This document shows, one piece after another, positions 55,271 to 64,000 of a DNA stretch of 64,000 bases (position 1 is the first letter of the stretch; each line of letters begins with the position of its first letter). The translations under genes and the position numbers were made by a program. The stretch covers positions 43,352,395 through 43,416,394 of the forward strand of contig NC_087062.1 in the NCBI RefSeq assembly GCF_963678635.1. The letters run 5' to 3'. The notes beneath the pieces are model-generated. The model was not told where the DNA came from. It saw only the letters and a list, made by a program, of their open reading frames with translations, and searched no databases. The stretch comes from Symsagittifera roscoffensis. Taxonomy: Eukaryota; Xenacoelomorpha; Acoela; Convolutidae.

Positions 55271-56557
55271 TTGACGAAATTTTTTGTTGGTGTATATTTT
55301 CAAGTGATCGAGCCAAAATTGCAGGCAATTGTTCAATCGATCCATGTTTACTATGAAATTAAGCACGTCAGAATAAAAGACAGTAAACCAACAGGAGGTT
55401 TCTACTCAGTAAACCAATACACAATAAACCAACAGAAACCAACAGGTTTCTACTGTACAAAAATTAACGTACAAGTAACTGAAAATAAATCATTTAAAAT
55501 ACCAAAAGCACAAGAAAAAAAACAGATATGACCGCAGAAAACTCATATAGAAAACTGCATTTTATTTTTATTTGGTTGAAAAATGGTACATTTCAACCCA
55601 AAAATGACAACATTTTCTAATTTTATCAACTTTATTAAGCGTTTCGTGGGCAATTGCAAAGAAAAAACCTTAAATTTCTCCAAAGATTTGACTTTGAAGT
55701 GATCAATCCTTCCCAATATTGGAAAAAAACACCTGTTGATATTTTAATGACTCTTGTGAGGAAACATTTTATTTTTTTTTGGTTAAATTTTGTTAATTTT
55801 CAACCCAAATTTGACTAAACTTTCTTTTTTATCAACACTATTAAGCTCTTTATGGACAAATGCAAAGAAAAAAACCTAACTTCATCGAAGGAGTTCACTT
55901 TGAACTGATTGAAAAGCTTCCCAATAATGGAACAAATTACCTGTTAAAATTCGATGACTCTTGTGAAAAAACTTCAAACTCTAAGCAGCTTGTAAAAATT
56001 GCTTTTGCTGGAAGAGACAGGGGACTGAATACGATATATAAAAATTATAATTTGTTTTATCAAAGCAAATTGGGAATAGATGTACTGTTACAAATTACAC
56101 ATATAGTCTTGTTCAAGTCACCGAGAGATGTTTTACAAATCAATCCATAAAGTCAACAACTATGTCTAGGATCACAATTGAAAGAGTGCTATCAAGATGC
56201 AACATCTATTCTTTATGGTCTTTTACTCATCGATTTCAATCCATAAACAGTTGATTGGGGAACATATTGCACAAACAGCGGTTCAGTTCTAACAAATTTT
56301 TATTTACCAACAGGAACAGAAACAAAGCTTTTGAACGATGAGCATACATTACATTTCTGTACTCCCAAAAATTCAAACATTTTCTCAAAAATCTTAAAAG
56401 CAATTCATACTAAAATGTCCAAAAAGTTTCATCAATTCCTCAGCAAATGTTTAGTACATTTACTACGAGGCGAGCTACAGGATCTCCGAAAATTAGATGT
56501 AGTAAAATATCGAAGACAAATATCAAAATTCACACGATGAAGAATTTGACTGCATAA
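55271..56557 (+). pseudogene. Packaging ATPase, unit B3
   Basis: N-terminal segment 55271-55531, damaged P-loop (AENSYRK), a duplicated segment, Walker B in 55860-56150 (LLKFDDSCEKTS, GRDRGLNTIYKNYNLFYQ, FKSPRDVLQINP), C-terminal part 56331-56540. Stops separate the pieces. Confidence 0.65.
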
Positions 56558-56716
56558 AAGGTGAACTGTTTTAAGCTCGCCAAAAGGCTTGCAACTAATA
56601 TCTTTTGTCACTCCTTAGGTCATTAAACGATTGAGATAGTATAACGATTTACCTAGTATGGATCAGTTTGGTCTGATTCTTTACTCAGTTTATCAATTAC
56701 AAATTACGCTTCCAAA

Positions 56717-57099
56717 AGATTTTTTGTTGGTGTATATTTTCAAGTGGTCGAGCCAAAATTGCAGGAAAATGTTCAACTGATCCATGTTTACTATGAAATT
56801 AAGCACGTCAGAATAAAAGACAGTCAGGCAACAGGAGGTTTCTACTCAGTAAACCAATACACAATAAACCAACAGAAACCAACAGGTTTCTACTGTACAA
56901 AAATTAACGTACAAGTAACTAAAAATGAATCATTTAAAATAACAAAAGCACAAGAAAAAATACAGATATGACTGCAGAAAACTCATCTGGGAAACCGCAT
57001 TTTACTACCAAGCGAGCTACAGGATCTCCGAAAAGTATACGTAGTAAAATATCGAAGAGAAATATCAAAACTGACACGATGAAGAATTGGACTGCTTAA
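56717..57099 (+). pseudogene. Second, core-deleted ATPase module of unit B3
   Basis: N-terminal segment 56744-56971, then from the ATG at 56968 an intact 43-codon frame made of TAENSSGKPHF joined to TTKRATGSPKS and a basic end, with a TAA at 57097-57099. Corresponds to module iv of A3. Confidence 0.6.
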
Positions 57100-57269
57100 A
57101 AGGAGAACTATTTTAAGCTCGCCAAAAGGCTTACAACTAATATTTTTTGTCACTCTTTAGGTCATGAAACGATTGACATTAGTATACAATTAGTATAACA
57201 ATTAACATAGTATGGATCAGTTTGGTCTAATTCGTTACTCAGTTTATCAATCACAAATTATACTTCCAA

Positions 57270-57915
57270 AAAAAATTAGAACAAAAGCAAGAAAAAGAGG
57301 AAATTGATATGTGGACAAGGAAGCGAGTCAAAACAGTGGAGTCAAACATTTATAATTTGCTGTTGATAATTTTTTGCAATTTGTCCGAGTTCAAACAATG
57401 AAAACAAAATGAGCCAAAGACACAAACACTTTGCAAGCTTTCCAAAAAAAATCCTCGAAAAAAACACTCCTCAAAAAATTTGGGTTGATAAAAGAACAGA
57501 ATATCGGGGAATTTTCAAAAAAATATGCATGGAGAAAGACATTGAAGTTCACTCAATAATGAGTGAAACAAAAGCTGCATTTGCAGAGAGCGCCATTCAA
57601 TCATTAAAACACATAATTTACCTCCAAATTGAGGATCATGGCGAAAAAATCATTCCCAAGTTACCTCATTTTGTTTCTTTAAGGAATTGTAACGTCCTAA
57701 GATATATCTATTGGAAATCAGCTAGAGATGTCAAGAATACTGGTCTCAAAAAAGATACAAGCCACAATTTACAGATAAAATTTTTGAAATTTCGGCAATA
57801 TCTATAAAACAGCTCCAACATACTCGACAGATCTTCAAAGATCTCGACAAAGAAGAAATTCTGGGAACCTTTATTGGAAAAGAGCTGAGAAAATGTGCAG
57901 ATTCAAGGTAAATCA
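57270..57915 (+). pseudogene. Maverick-type rve integrase, unit B3
   Basis: The first Asp region is deleted as in A3. The frame 57409-57807 holds VDKRTEYRG and FAESAIQSL, then a 5-bp change near 57700 and loss of register after RQYL. Confidence 0.7.
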
Positions 57916-58613
57916 TTTTTTAAACTAAATTTCTATCAAACAGTTTTCCTGGATTTTTTTTTTACTATTGAGCTAGTTTCTAACGCTTCTTGTAATTGTT
58001 ATCCGAATAAAAGTCTGAGTTCTTTTACAAGTCTTATACCCGAACAAACACATTTGAAAGGAGAATGGTAGATTGCTGTTTCAGAAACATTATACCCTTC
58101 TTTGTACTAAATTGTTATTGAGGGAAAGATTACTTTCGTAGAAGGCAGTGAAAGTTCTTTTTCAATAACGCTCCAACAAGAAAAATAGCTCTTGGAATGA
58201 ATACAATTTCAGCTGTTGCAGAACTTCACTTGAGAGAGCTTACAATTATTCACGCTGGAAGAGCAACTGTTCCATTATGTAAAACTTCCCCTTGTCACTC
58301 TTATGTTACAAGAATAAAAAGATTGCAGTCTAACGAACATTTCCCAGCTCTACCTATGACCGATTTTCAAAATCACTATATTCTTGTTCTTGAATTGACT
58401 TCACTGCAGGATGCAGCTTAACAGTTGCTTTATCCAGAACTTAGTGGAGAAAGTTTGAGACAAGAAAAAACTTTTCAGTTTCACTTGGAGCAAGTAACCG
58501 AAGTGATAGCCTTGGGAGAAAGATTAACCAATGTTCAAATTGACGACAAGCTCGGAACAGTCGCTAAAATTTTTAACTTTTTGAGTTTTCAGGCTCCTGT
58601 AAAAATATTGTAA
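57915..58613 (+). pseudogene. Fused capsid-protein remnants, unit B3
   Basis: The minor capsid start joins the F54H12.2-like gene near 58160, as in A3. Pieces: 58197-58421 (AVAELHLRELTIIHAGRATV, LTSLQDAA) and 58425-58613 (YPELSGESLRQEKTFQF, LGERLTNVQIDDKLG). This copy shows the C-terminus of the capsid-like protein that A3 loses near the gap. Confidence 0.6.
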
Positions 58614-58858
58614 TATCTTGTTTGTTTTTCTTCAGACCCAAATCTCCAATAAAAGTAGACAATGAATGCGGTTGAATTGAACGCCGAGAATTTTTTTTAA
58701 CCTAGACTGCAAAACAGTGTTCATTAATTTTTGTCCAGTTTATAAAGCTTGTGTATGGGACTTTGCTGATTCAATACCAAAATGCAAATAAGTCAATAAT
58801 CTTACTTTTTTTTATCCTAAATAGGATAATCAAGCAATCAATTTTTTTTGTTTTTAGA

Positions 58859-59235
58859 TGTAAATCAACGCGCAATTGCAAAGATGGAAAATTTTCCTTT
58901 TCTGCATTTCATTGAAAAAATTCCTGAGCCTGGTTTTAGTACTTGGGATCTTACCCCTCTAACAAACTACCTCAACTAACAAAATTCTTTTGCAATCATC
59001 AACTCGGCTACAAGCAATGATAGAGGAGAACACTGGATCATGATTGCTCGACTGAAAAAAAAACAAGTTATTTCATTCGAACAAAAAAGTATTGGCAAAC
59101 GGTTCCCAGAAATTTACAAAAAACTGAAAGTTTGTGTGGATTCTACGCAATTTTTTCAGCAGTTCTTCTATATAAATTCTACGAGAGTAACTTGAATAAA
59201 ATTCAAGATGTGCGTGTTATAATTTTTATAAGTAA
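58859..59235 (+). pseudogene. Adenain-like cysteine protease, unit B3
   Basis: ATG at 58884 (MENFPFLHFIEKIPEP). GEHWIMIARLK (His, about 59028) is followed by a loss of about 25 bp that removes the YYFAE segment; SLCGFYAIFSAVLL (Cys, about 59135) remains. The upstream donor-like site is ATAAGT rather than GTAAGT. The R spacer does not follow; array B ends here. Confidence 0.65.
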
Positions 59236-59842
59236 TTTTATGTAAATGTGTAGATTTTTTTGTAGGTGTAAATTATGGTAGTAAATTCACTATACGATGC
59301 AGTGATTTATATATATTTTTTGTAACTTAATTTTTTTCCCATAACGCTTAGTTTTTTGAAATTTCAGTAGTTTTCAGCATTGTTTCAGGTAGATAGAGCA
59401 CTGTTTTAGAGGTCTGTTTTAAAAGTAAAATCATCTAATAAAAAAGTTATTAGGTCGAATTACTACAAATCTTAGCGTGTTTTAAAGTTTATTTGAAATT
59501 TTTTTTTATTCTTTCGATAGAAAACCTCAATTTTTACCCAAAAAACTTTTACCATTGACCATGTAACAAAAAACATTGTACCAAAATAGTAATTACAAGA
59601 TCTTCATTCCTCAATTTACACGTAATGTAAACTCAAATTGTGTGGAATTTGTTTTATTTCAAGTTGTGTTTTATTTAATTAGTTTCCTTGTTTTTGTTTC
59701 AAGAGTTAATAACAAATGTGAAAAAAGTATTTGAAAATTTTCGTGTTAATGAGTTTAAGTCAATTACCTTCTGTCGTTTTTGGAATGTTTTCACTTTCTT
59801 GTCGTCTTTGGTCGTCGCATATATATGCGTGCAACATACATC

Positions 59843-59906
<64 letters not shown>

Positions 59907-60000
59907 TTGATGTTGTTCAAACTATGCATCAAACAGTAGTGCACTGTACAATTGGCCCTTTTTTGCAATCGCTAAATAAAAATGAAAAATTGGGAGAGCT
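59236..60000. other. Non-coding interval after array B
   Basis: AT-rich without a recognisable gene. The first 100 bases still resemble the end of a unit (TTTTTTGAAATTTCAGTAG), then diverge where R would begin. Contains the TA microsatellite. Confidence 0.5.
59846..59903. repeat. (AT)n microsatellite
   Basis: 58 bp of uninterrupted alternating A and T. The Tyr-Ile repeat ORFs over it on both strands are artefacts. Confidence 0.98.
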
Positions 60001-60566
60001 GGGGTGATGTGTCCCTTAGCTTAGTCCTAAATTATGTCGAGGTGAGGGTGATAACTTGTCGAGTTTGCTGTCTAAGTTGAAGTCGTCGGCTGTCGAGATG
60101 AGGTTCGTAGATTGTCAAGTTGAGGTTTCTCTGTTGTCCTGAGCTCACTGTTCAAAATTTCGGCTACGGAAAAGAAAGTTGAAGTCGGCTGATTAAAGGA
60201 GCTGGTCAATTGTTGCAGTTGATCTTGTTCCGGAGTAGCATTCAGATCTGATGAAACAAGAAGATTGGCTAGTCGTTGTTTTCTGCTGTTCCTTGTCGAA
60301 GAAGATCGACTAGTCGTTGTCGTTATCTAAGTAGTTACAGGCTAAAGAAATCTGGTTGCATTCAGAAATTTATGTAGAAAAGATGAGAGCATAACGAACG
60401 TTGGAGTAGACATTATGAGAGTTTGCTCCCGGAAAAAAACTGTTGTTGCGTATCAGGTGTCGTTGTCATACAAAACGTATTTCTGGCATCGGGGTTTTTG
60501 TCGTTGCTGTTTGTCTAAATTCGTTTAGGAAGGCAAAGCTGGCAGGTTTTTCCGTTTTTTCCTTTT
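60001..60566 (-). other. G/T-rich interval, possible 3' end or LTR of the BEL/Pao element
   Basis: Composition changes abruptly from AT-rich to G/T-rich on the + strand (TGTCGAG, GTCGTTGTC repeats), continuing into the BEL/Pao coding region. No ORF is recognised. On the minus strand it lies downstream of the pol end, where the 3' untranslated region and LTR would be. Confidence 0.4.
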
Positions 60567-60966
60567 TCAGGATGTCGGCGTTGGAGAGGATGCTCCAGTT
60601 TTATTGCTGTTCTTTGGCGCGGATTGTTGAGGGTAGAAGTCTGGACAAACAGGAGCGAGATGTATTGCTGGCATTTGAACACTTCCACGGTGGGTTCTAA
60701 CGTTGTCCCGTCGTATTACATTGTCGGCTGATGGGATCGGTGATTCTATGCGACCTTGTGGCTCTAATCCACTAGGAGTTAAATCTTCTAAAATCCAAAC
60801 GGGTTGTCCATTCGAAATAGGCAAGTTTTGAGGTCCATTTCTGTCGGAGAAGCAGAGTTGGATGAACGCTTTCAGTAGGGCGGTTCCAAGCATGGTCTGA
60901 TGGCTGCTGTGATAATTTCAATTGATTCAACCATGTTAATGGTTTAGAATTTATTCCTGGAGGCAT
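60567..60966 (-). pseudogene. BEL/Pao DUF5641-like C-terminal domain
   Basis: The frame 60893-60567 contains GQPVWILEDLTPSGLEPQGR and DNVRTHRG, matching the W-x-L-G-R-I and V-R-V-R-T-x-x-G pattern of the domain that follows integrase in BEL/Pao pol. An overlapping frame upstream (60966-60772) holds the preceding piece, so there is one frameshift. Confidence 0.65.
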
Positions 60967-60978
60967 ACTGGCAAAAAT

Positions 60979-61340
60979 TCAACCAAGAAGGAAATTGTTA
61001 GGGGTCAGGGCTTCGATGTCCCAGGGAGAAGATGATACAATTGTGATGGGTCGTGCATTCATAAACTGTTCGATCTCGCACAACAGGGTGTTGAAAGTAT
61101 CATCTTTAGTTCCAATGATGGCGTATAGAGAGTTTTTGGCGCTACAAATGAGACGTTTCCAGACGCCACCAAAATGTGGTGCATAGGTGGGGTTGAATTT
61201 CCAAGATATCAAGTGGTATCCAAAAAAATTGTTTTCTGCTGCTGTAAAAATCGTTGCCTTGTCAGAGCGGATTTGTGAAGGGGTACATCTTCTTGCAAAG
61301 ATGCGGCGAAGGGCTGGTTAGAGTTGTGTCGGATGATAGG
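60979..61340 (-). pseudogene. BEL/Pao integrase, second half of core
   Basis: RSDKATIFTAAENNF (about 61265-61220) carries the second Asp, but SDNGTNF-type residues are changed to SDKATIF. SWKFNPTYAPHFGGVWKRL follows, with Lys where the catalytic Glu of GGVWER normally sits. Then FMNARPIT and EALTPNNFLLG, both typical of BEL/Pao. The core frame from 61212 to 60979 is open. Confidence 0.7.
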
Positions 61341-62000
61341 TCATGGCAAACTTCCAGATGAATGCGCGGGTCGCCATGCAGGTAAAATCAGTCCATATTG
61401 TTTGCTATAAGTGGTTGAATGGTTTGACGCGAAGGGTCCAAAAATAAAAAGACCAGTTTGCTGAAAAGGGAATGACTTATCTGATGGAAATCGAAATGGG
61501 AGAGGAGACATTTCAGGTTGGAGTCGATAGGCGAGCTGGCGTCGGTAGTTGTAACAACTGTTGCACATTTTGCTTATTTGAAATCTGGCTGAGAGAATCC
61601 AATATTTAGCTTGGAATGTGTTGCCTGTATGCTCGGGTGGGGAAAGGTCATTAGAGATGTGAACATGTTGTATGAGGAGGTAAATTGCTGGATGTTTTCC
61701 ATCTAAAATAACCGAATGCTTTGAACAAAAGTCAAGTATTGATTTTTCTAGTCTTCCTAAGGCTCGCATGATGTTCGATTCGTCGAGAACAGACGAGAGG
61801 GGCCAGATGCGGCTAGAAGCAGCAACGATATTTCTTTTTGAAGACCTTTTAGCTCGTTCGAAAAAGAGTCCTGTTGTGATTTTTTGATGAGAAATTTCAT
61901 TTGCCAAGTCGATGTTGTATGCGTTCAGGGTGATACTATGATGTTGATTTTCTTCAGCTATCGAAGGCGGCGAAATTGCTGAGGGTGAAAACTGAATCAA
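61341..62000 (-). pseudogene. BEL/Pao integrase zinc-binding region and start of core
   Basis: A 219-codon frame. HVHISNDLSPPEHTGN and KMCNSCYNYRRQ give the H-H-C-C zinc domain. The core start reads FQQTGLFIFGPFA, where the family usually has G-(V/L)-D-(Y/F)-x-G-P, so the first catalytic Asp is not present. The N-terminal part (RIWPLSSVLDESNIMRALGR) matches the tether before the zinc domain. Confidence 0.7.
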
Positions 62001-62127
62001 GTTATGTTAACGAGGTTTCTGATGAGGGTTTTGAGATACTGGTCGATCAATTGAAGATTTGCTGGTTGAGTTTTTAAACGGCGCGGGTGGCAAAAAGAAC
62101 ACAAGCTGCTGCGCTTAGAAGGCGGTT

Positions 62128-62499
62128 TCATTTCAAAAAGCGTTTAAAATTGATGCAGGAGCTGCTAACCATGGGAACTTGGAAGGCTGTAACATAGCAA
62201 GAGTGTTGCTGCTCGGGCAAACAATTTTCGGTAACACTGAAAAAGCAATGATGTTGTCTTTCGCTCTCCACAGTGTTTGAAGGAGAGGCTGTTTCAAAGC
62301 GCGGTTTGGGCCATGCATCTTCTGGCTGAAGATTGAAATCTGGTGCATTGAACCAACGGTTTTTAAGGTTGAACTCTGAAAAGAAGGTTCCACGCGCTCC
62401 ATCATCGGCGGGGTTGAGGTACCTGGGAGAGTAGATAGAGTGAGCTCCAGTACCTCTGCAACACGATTTGCAACAAAAATTTGTTGTCCTTTGTCTCAT
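62128..62499 (-). pseudogene. BEL/Pao linker between RNase H and integrase
   Basis: Contains YLNPADDGARG and WFNAPDF, matching the N-P-A-D-D-G-T-R-G and W-x-x-G-P-x-F/L motifs of BEL/Pao. It overlaps the RNase H frame by 4 bp in another register. Confidence 0.7.
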
Positions 62500-63002
62500 C
62501 CACGAATTGATTTCAAAACATTGCTGCTATCGGTCCAGAGAAAAGTGTGGTTTAGAGAGACGCGTTGTTGTTGATTAATGAAACTAGCAAGACGGGCACC
62601 AAACAGAGCTGCTTGCAGTTCCAGTTTTGTGATGGTGTGTTGCTTCAACGGAGCTATCCGGGCCTTGCCTAAAACAAACGTAATTTTTGGCTTTGAATCG
62701 GAATCTGTTGAGTAAACAAGGTAAGCTACTGAAGCATGAGCTGCGTATGAGGCATCCGAAAAGTTAATTTCTGAGGTAGGCTCTGCGAAATAAATGCGAG
62801 GCACGTTGATTGGTTGAAGTTTGTCGGCTTCTTGGAGAAGATTAAAGAGCTTGAGTAGGTCCTCTTTGGTAATTTGATCGTCCCATTTTAGTCCTTTTCT
62901 CCAAATGTGTTGCTGTAGAATTCGGAGGCGAAATGTGACAGGTGCGGCGAAGCCAATAGGGTCGAATATGGAGGATGAAGTAAGCAGAAGGTTGCGCAGC
63001 AT
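62496..63002 (-). pseudogene. BEL/Pao A17-like and RNase H region
   Basis: 168 open codons. SSIFDPIGFAAPVTFRLRIL and the following helices match the A17-type segment after RT. RNase H acids are visible: Asp in NFSDASYAAHAS, Glu in TKLELQAALFGARL and Asp in LWTDSSNVLKSI, so this domain keeps its triad in contrast to RT and integrase. Confidence 0.75.
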
Positions 63003-63068
63003 TGGCTTCTTCCTTTTCAGATCTTGAATTTTCTTCGGCTGAAAAACTAGTGAATTGGAGGAATTGTT

Positions 63069-63788
63069 CTATTCAATTCCCAAATTTTGTTTCCATCCAA
63101 TTCGTTGTGTATGGTCATCCAATTCGTTATGAGATATGGCGCGGTGTTGCAGAGGTATTGCACTTAAAAAAACTGGGTTTGTAGTAATCCACTCAGTCAG
63201 GTTGAAACTACCTGTGGCGAGTACCTTTCGCAAATCAGTAGATAGTTGTAATGCTTCTTCCACGGTGTTGGTTGACTCGTAAAAATCCTCCATGTAGAAG
63301 TTGCTGTCCATAAGTTCTTTGATGTAGGGGTAACAGTTTTTGTTGTCGTCACCACATCTTTGGAGGTGGAAGTTCGGACAAGTTGCCGAGCATTGTGCGC
63401 CAAAAACAAAACAAGGACACTCGTAAAAATCTGGCTGAGTTGTTTCCCAGATGAACCTGAGAAATTTCCGGTCTTCGAATCTGACGCAAAATTGCATGTA
63501 CATGCTTTCAATGTCTGCATTGATCGGATACTTCCGTTCTCGAAAACGGCAAATAACGGCGAGTAGGTTGCTTAGTATGTCCGGTCCAGATAAAAGCATG
63601 TCGTTCGTTTAGGCAAACTACTTTGAGTTTGGATTTCGCGTTTGAAACTCCGCGGAGTTTTCCAGGCTTATTTGGGTTCGTCAGTCCCTGTTCTGGCAGT
63701 ATCCATCCTGTTGAGGGAGTTTCTTCGCTTGGAAGTTTTTGAATGTATTTCTAGGTCAAATCGTTTGTGATTGTGTCCTGGTACATTG
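63069..63788 (-). pseudogene. BEL/Pao reverse transcriptase
   Basis: The first part, near 63780-63605 in one frame, has GLTNPNKPGKLRGV. The main frame, 63599-63069, has LLSGPDILSNLLAVICRFRE and INADIESMYMQFCV (motif A Asp present). The catalytic box reads NFYMEDFYES, YMED instead of YVDD, so one of the two Asp is Glu. PCFVFGAQCSATCPNFHLQR matches the family block between them. A frameshift lies near 63600 and another between 63069 and 63002. Confidence 0.75.
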
Positions 63789-64000
63789 CAAGTTACCTCA
63801 ATTTGTGTCTACAAGGATTTGTCACGTCTTAAGATCTATTGGGAAATCAGTTAGAGATGTCAAGAATACTGATCTCAAAAAGAATACAAGTCACAACTTA
63901 CAGATAAAAATTTTGAAAGTTCGGCAATATCTACAAAACAGCTTCCTACATACATCTTCAAAGATCTCGACAAAACAAGAAGTTCTGGGAAAGTTTTATG
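63789..64000 (+). pseudogene. Maverick-type integrase fragment at the window edge (unit C)
   Basis: Begins abruptly after the BEL/Pao sequence, in mid-integrase (LPQFVSTRICHVLRSIGK), and continues to the window end. It shares the uncommon ACAAGGATTTGTCACG with unit B2 (others read GGAATTGTCACG), so it is closest to B2. It shows that Maverick-like sequence resumes to the right. Confidence 0.8.

Larger units (their letters stand above)
41829..59235 (+). mobile_element. Array B: tandem Maverick/Polinton-like units
   Basis: Collinear with array A: leader, unit B1 (43707-49088), truncated unit (49089-50368), unit B2 (50369-54889), unit B3 (54890 to about 59235). It differs from A by scattered substitutions and indels, by lacking two 1439-bp ATPase modules, and by keeping about 520 bp of the B2 capsid gene. 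All the larger deletions are shared with A. Same gene set, no polymerase. Confidence 0.75.
60001..63788 (-). mobile_element. Decayed BEL/Pao retroelement, minus strand
   Basis: Reading from high to low coordinates: RT, A17-like/RNase H region, linker with NPADDGARG, integrase zinc domain, integrase core, DUF5641-like end. The order and motifs are those of BEL/Pao pol. Gag, protease and LTRs are not recognised; the upstream side is cut at 63788, where a Maverick integrase fragment begins. Base composition is richer in G+C than its neighbours. Confidence 0.8.

Noticed and set aside
22266-59235. DNA polymerase B in the Maverick-like arrays
   Set aside because: Looked for the usual palm motifs (D-x-x-S-L-Y-P and Y-x-D-T-D) in the open frames of all units; none found.
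59688-60007. Tyr-Ile repeat ORFs on both strands
   Set aside because: They are translations of the (AT)n microsatellite.
1-64000. CRISPR array, bacterial operon or phage interpretation
   Set aside because: Repeats are long transposon units, not short spaced repeats; genes are retroelement and Maverick types with candidate spliceosomal introns and a microsatellite, all pointing to an animal genome.

Overview
The window looks like nuclear DNA of an invertebrate animal (lineage not resolved from sequence alone). It is AT-rich and contains almost nothing but mobile elements. No rRNA, tRNA, CRISPR array or convincing host gene is visible, and nearly every reading frame is broken by stops, small indels or deletions. 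A run of 200 N at 39419-39618 shows that this is scaffolded assembly.

Region 1 (1 to about 20383) is a large Ty3/gypsy-type retroelement on the + strand with a strongly A- and C-rich coding strand. The 3' half of one copy (1-4318: end of RT, RNase H tail, integrase, small membrane-type ORFs) runs straight into gag of a second copy without any visible LTR. The second copy (4319-20383) carries gag with a CCHC knuckle, a protease remnant, RT, RNase H tail, integrase with an intact D-D35-E triad, several small ORFs, a broken envelope-like glycoprotein, a Pro/Ser/Thr-rich ORF and an unrecognised ORF. Both copies share one internal deletion that removes the RT YxDD core and most of RNase H. The repeat period is 9370-9390 bp.

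Region 2 (20384-39418) and region 3 (about 41829-59235) are two diverged copies of one segment, called arrays A and B here. Each opens with about 1.9 kb of non-coding sequence that includes a roughly 600-bp imperfect inverted repeat. Head-to-tail units of a Maverick/Polinton-like element follow. A full unit reads: FtsK/HerA-type packaging ATPase, retroviral-type integrase, a smaller putative capsid protein, an F54H12.2-like putative major capsid protein, a small Cys-containing ORF, and an adenain-like cysteine protease. No DNA polymerase B was seen in any unit. Units are separated by a conserved, less AT-rich spacer of about 200 bp ('R'), whose minus strand keeps a 62-codon ORF open in six of eight copies. 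Array A additionally holds extra tandem copies of a 1439-bp ATPase module. Together the genes would supply integration, packaging, capsid and maturation functions of a virus-like transposon, but no unit looks functional.

Region 4 (39619-41828) is non-coding sequence with foldback palindromes. Region 5 (about 60000-63788) is a decayed BEL/Pao retroelement on the minus strand with substitutions at the RT and integrase active sites. The last 212 bases re-enter a Maverick-like integrase closest to unit B2, so a further array probably lies just beyond the window.
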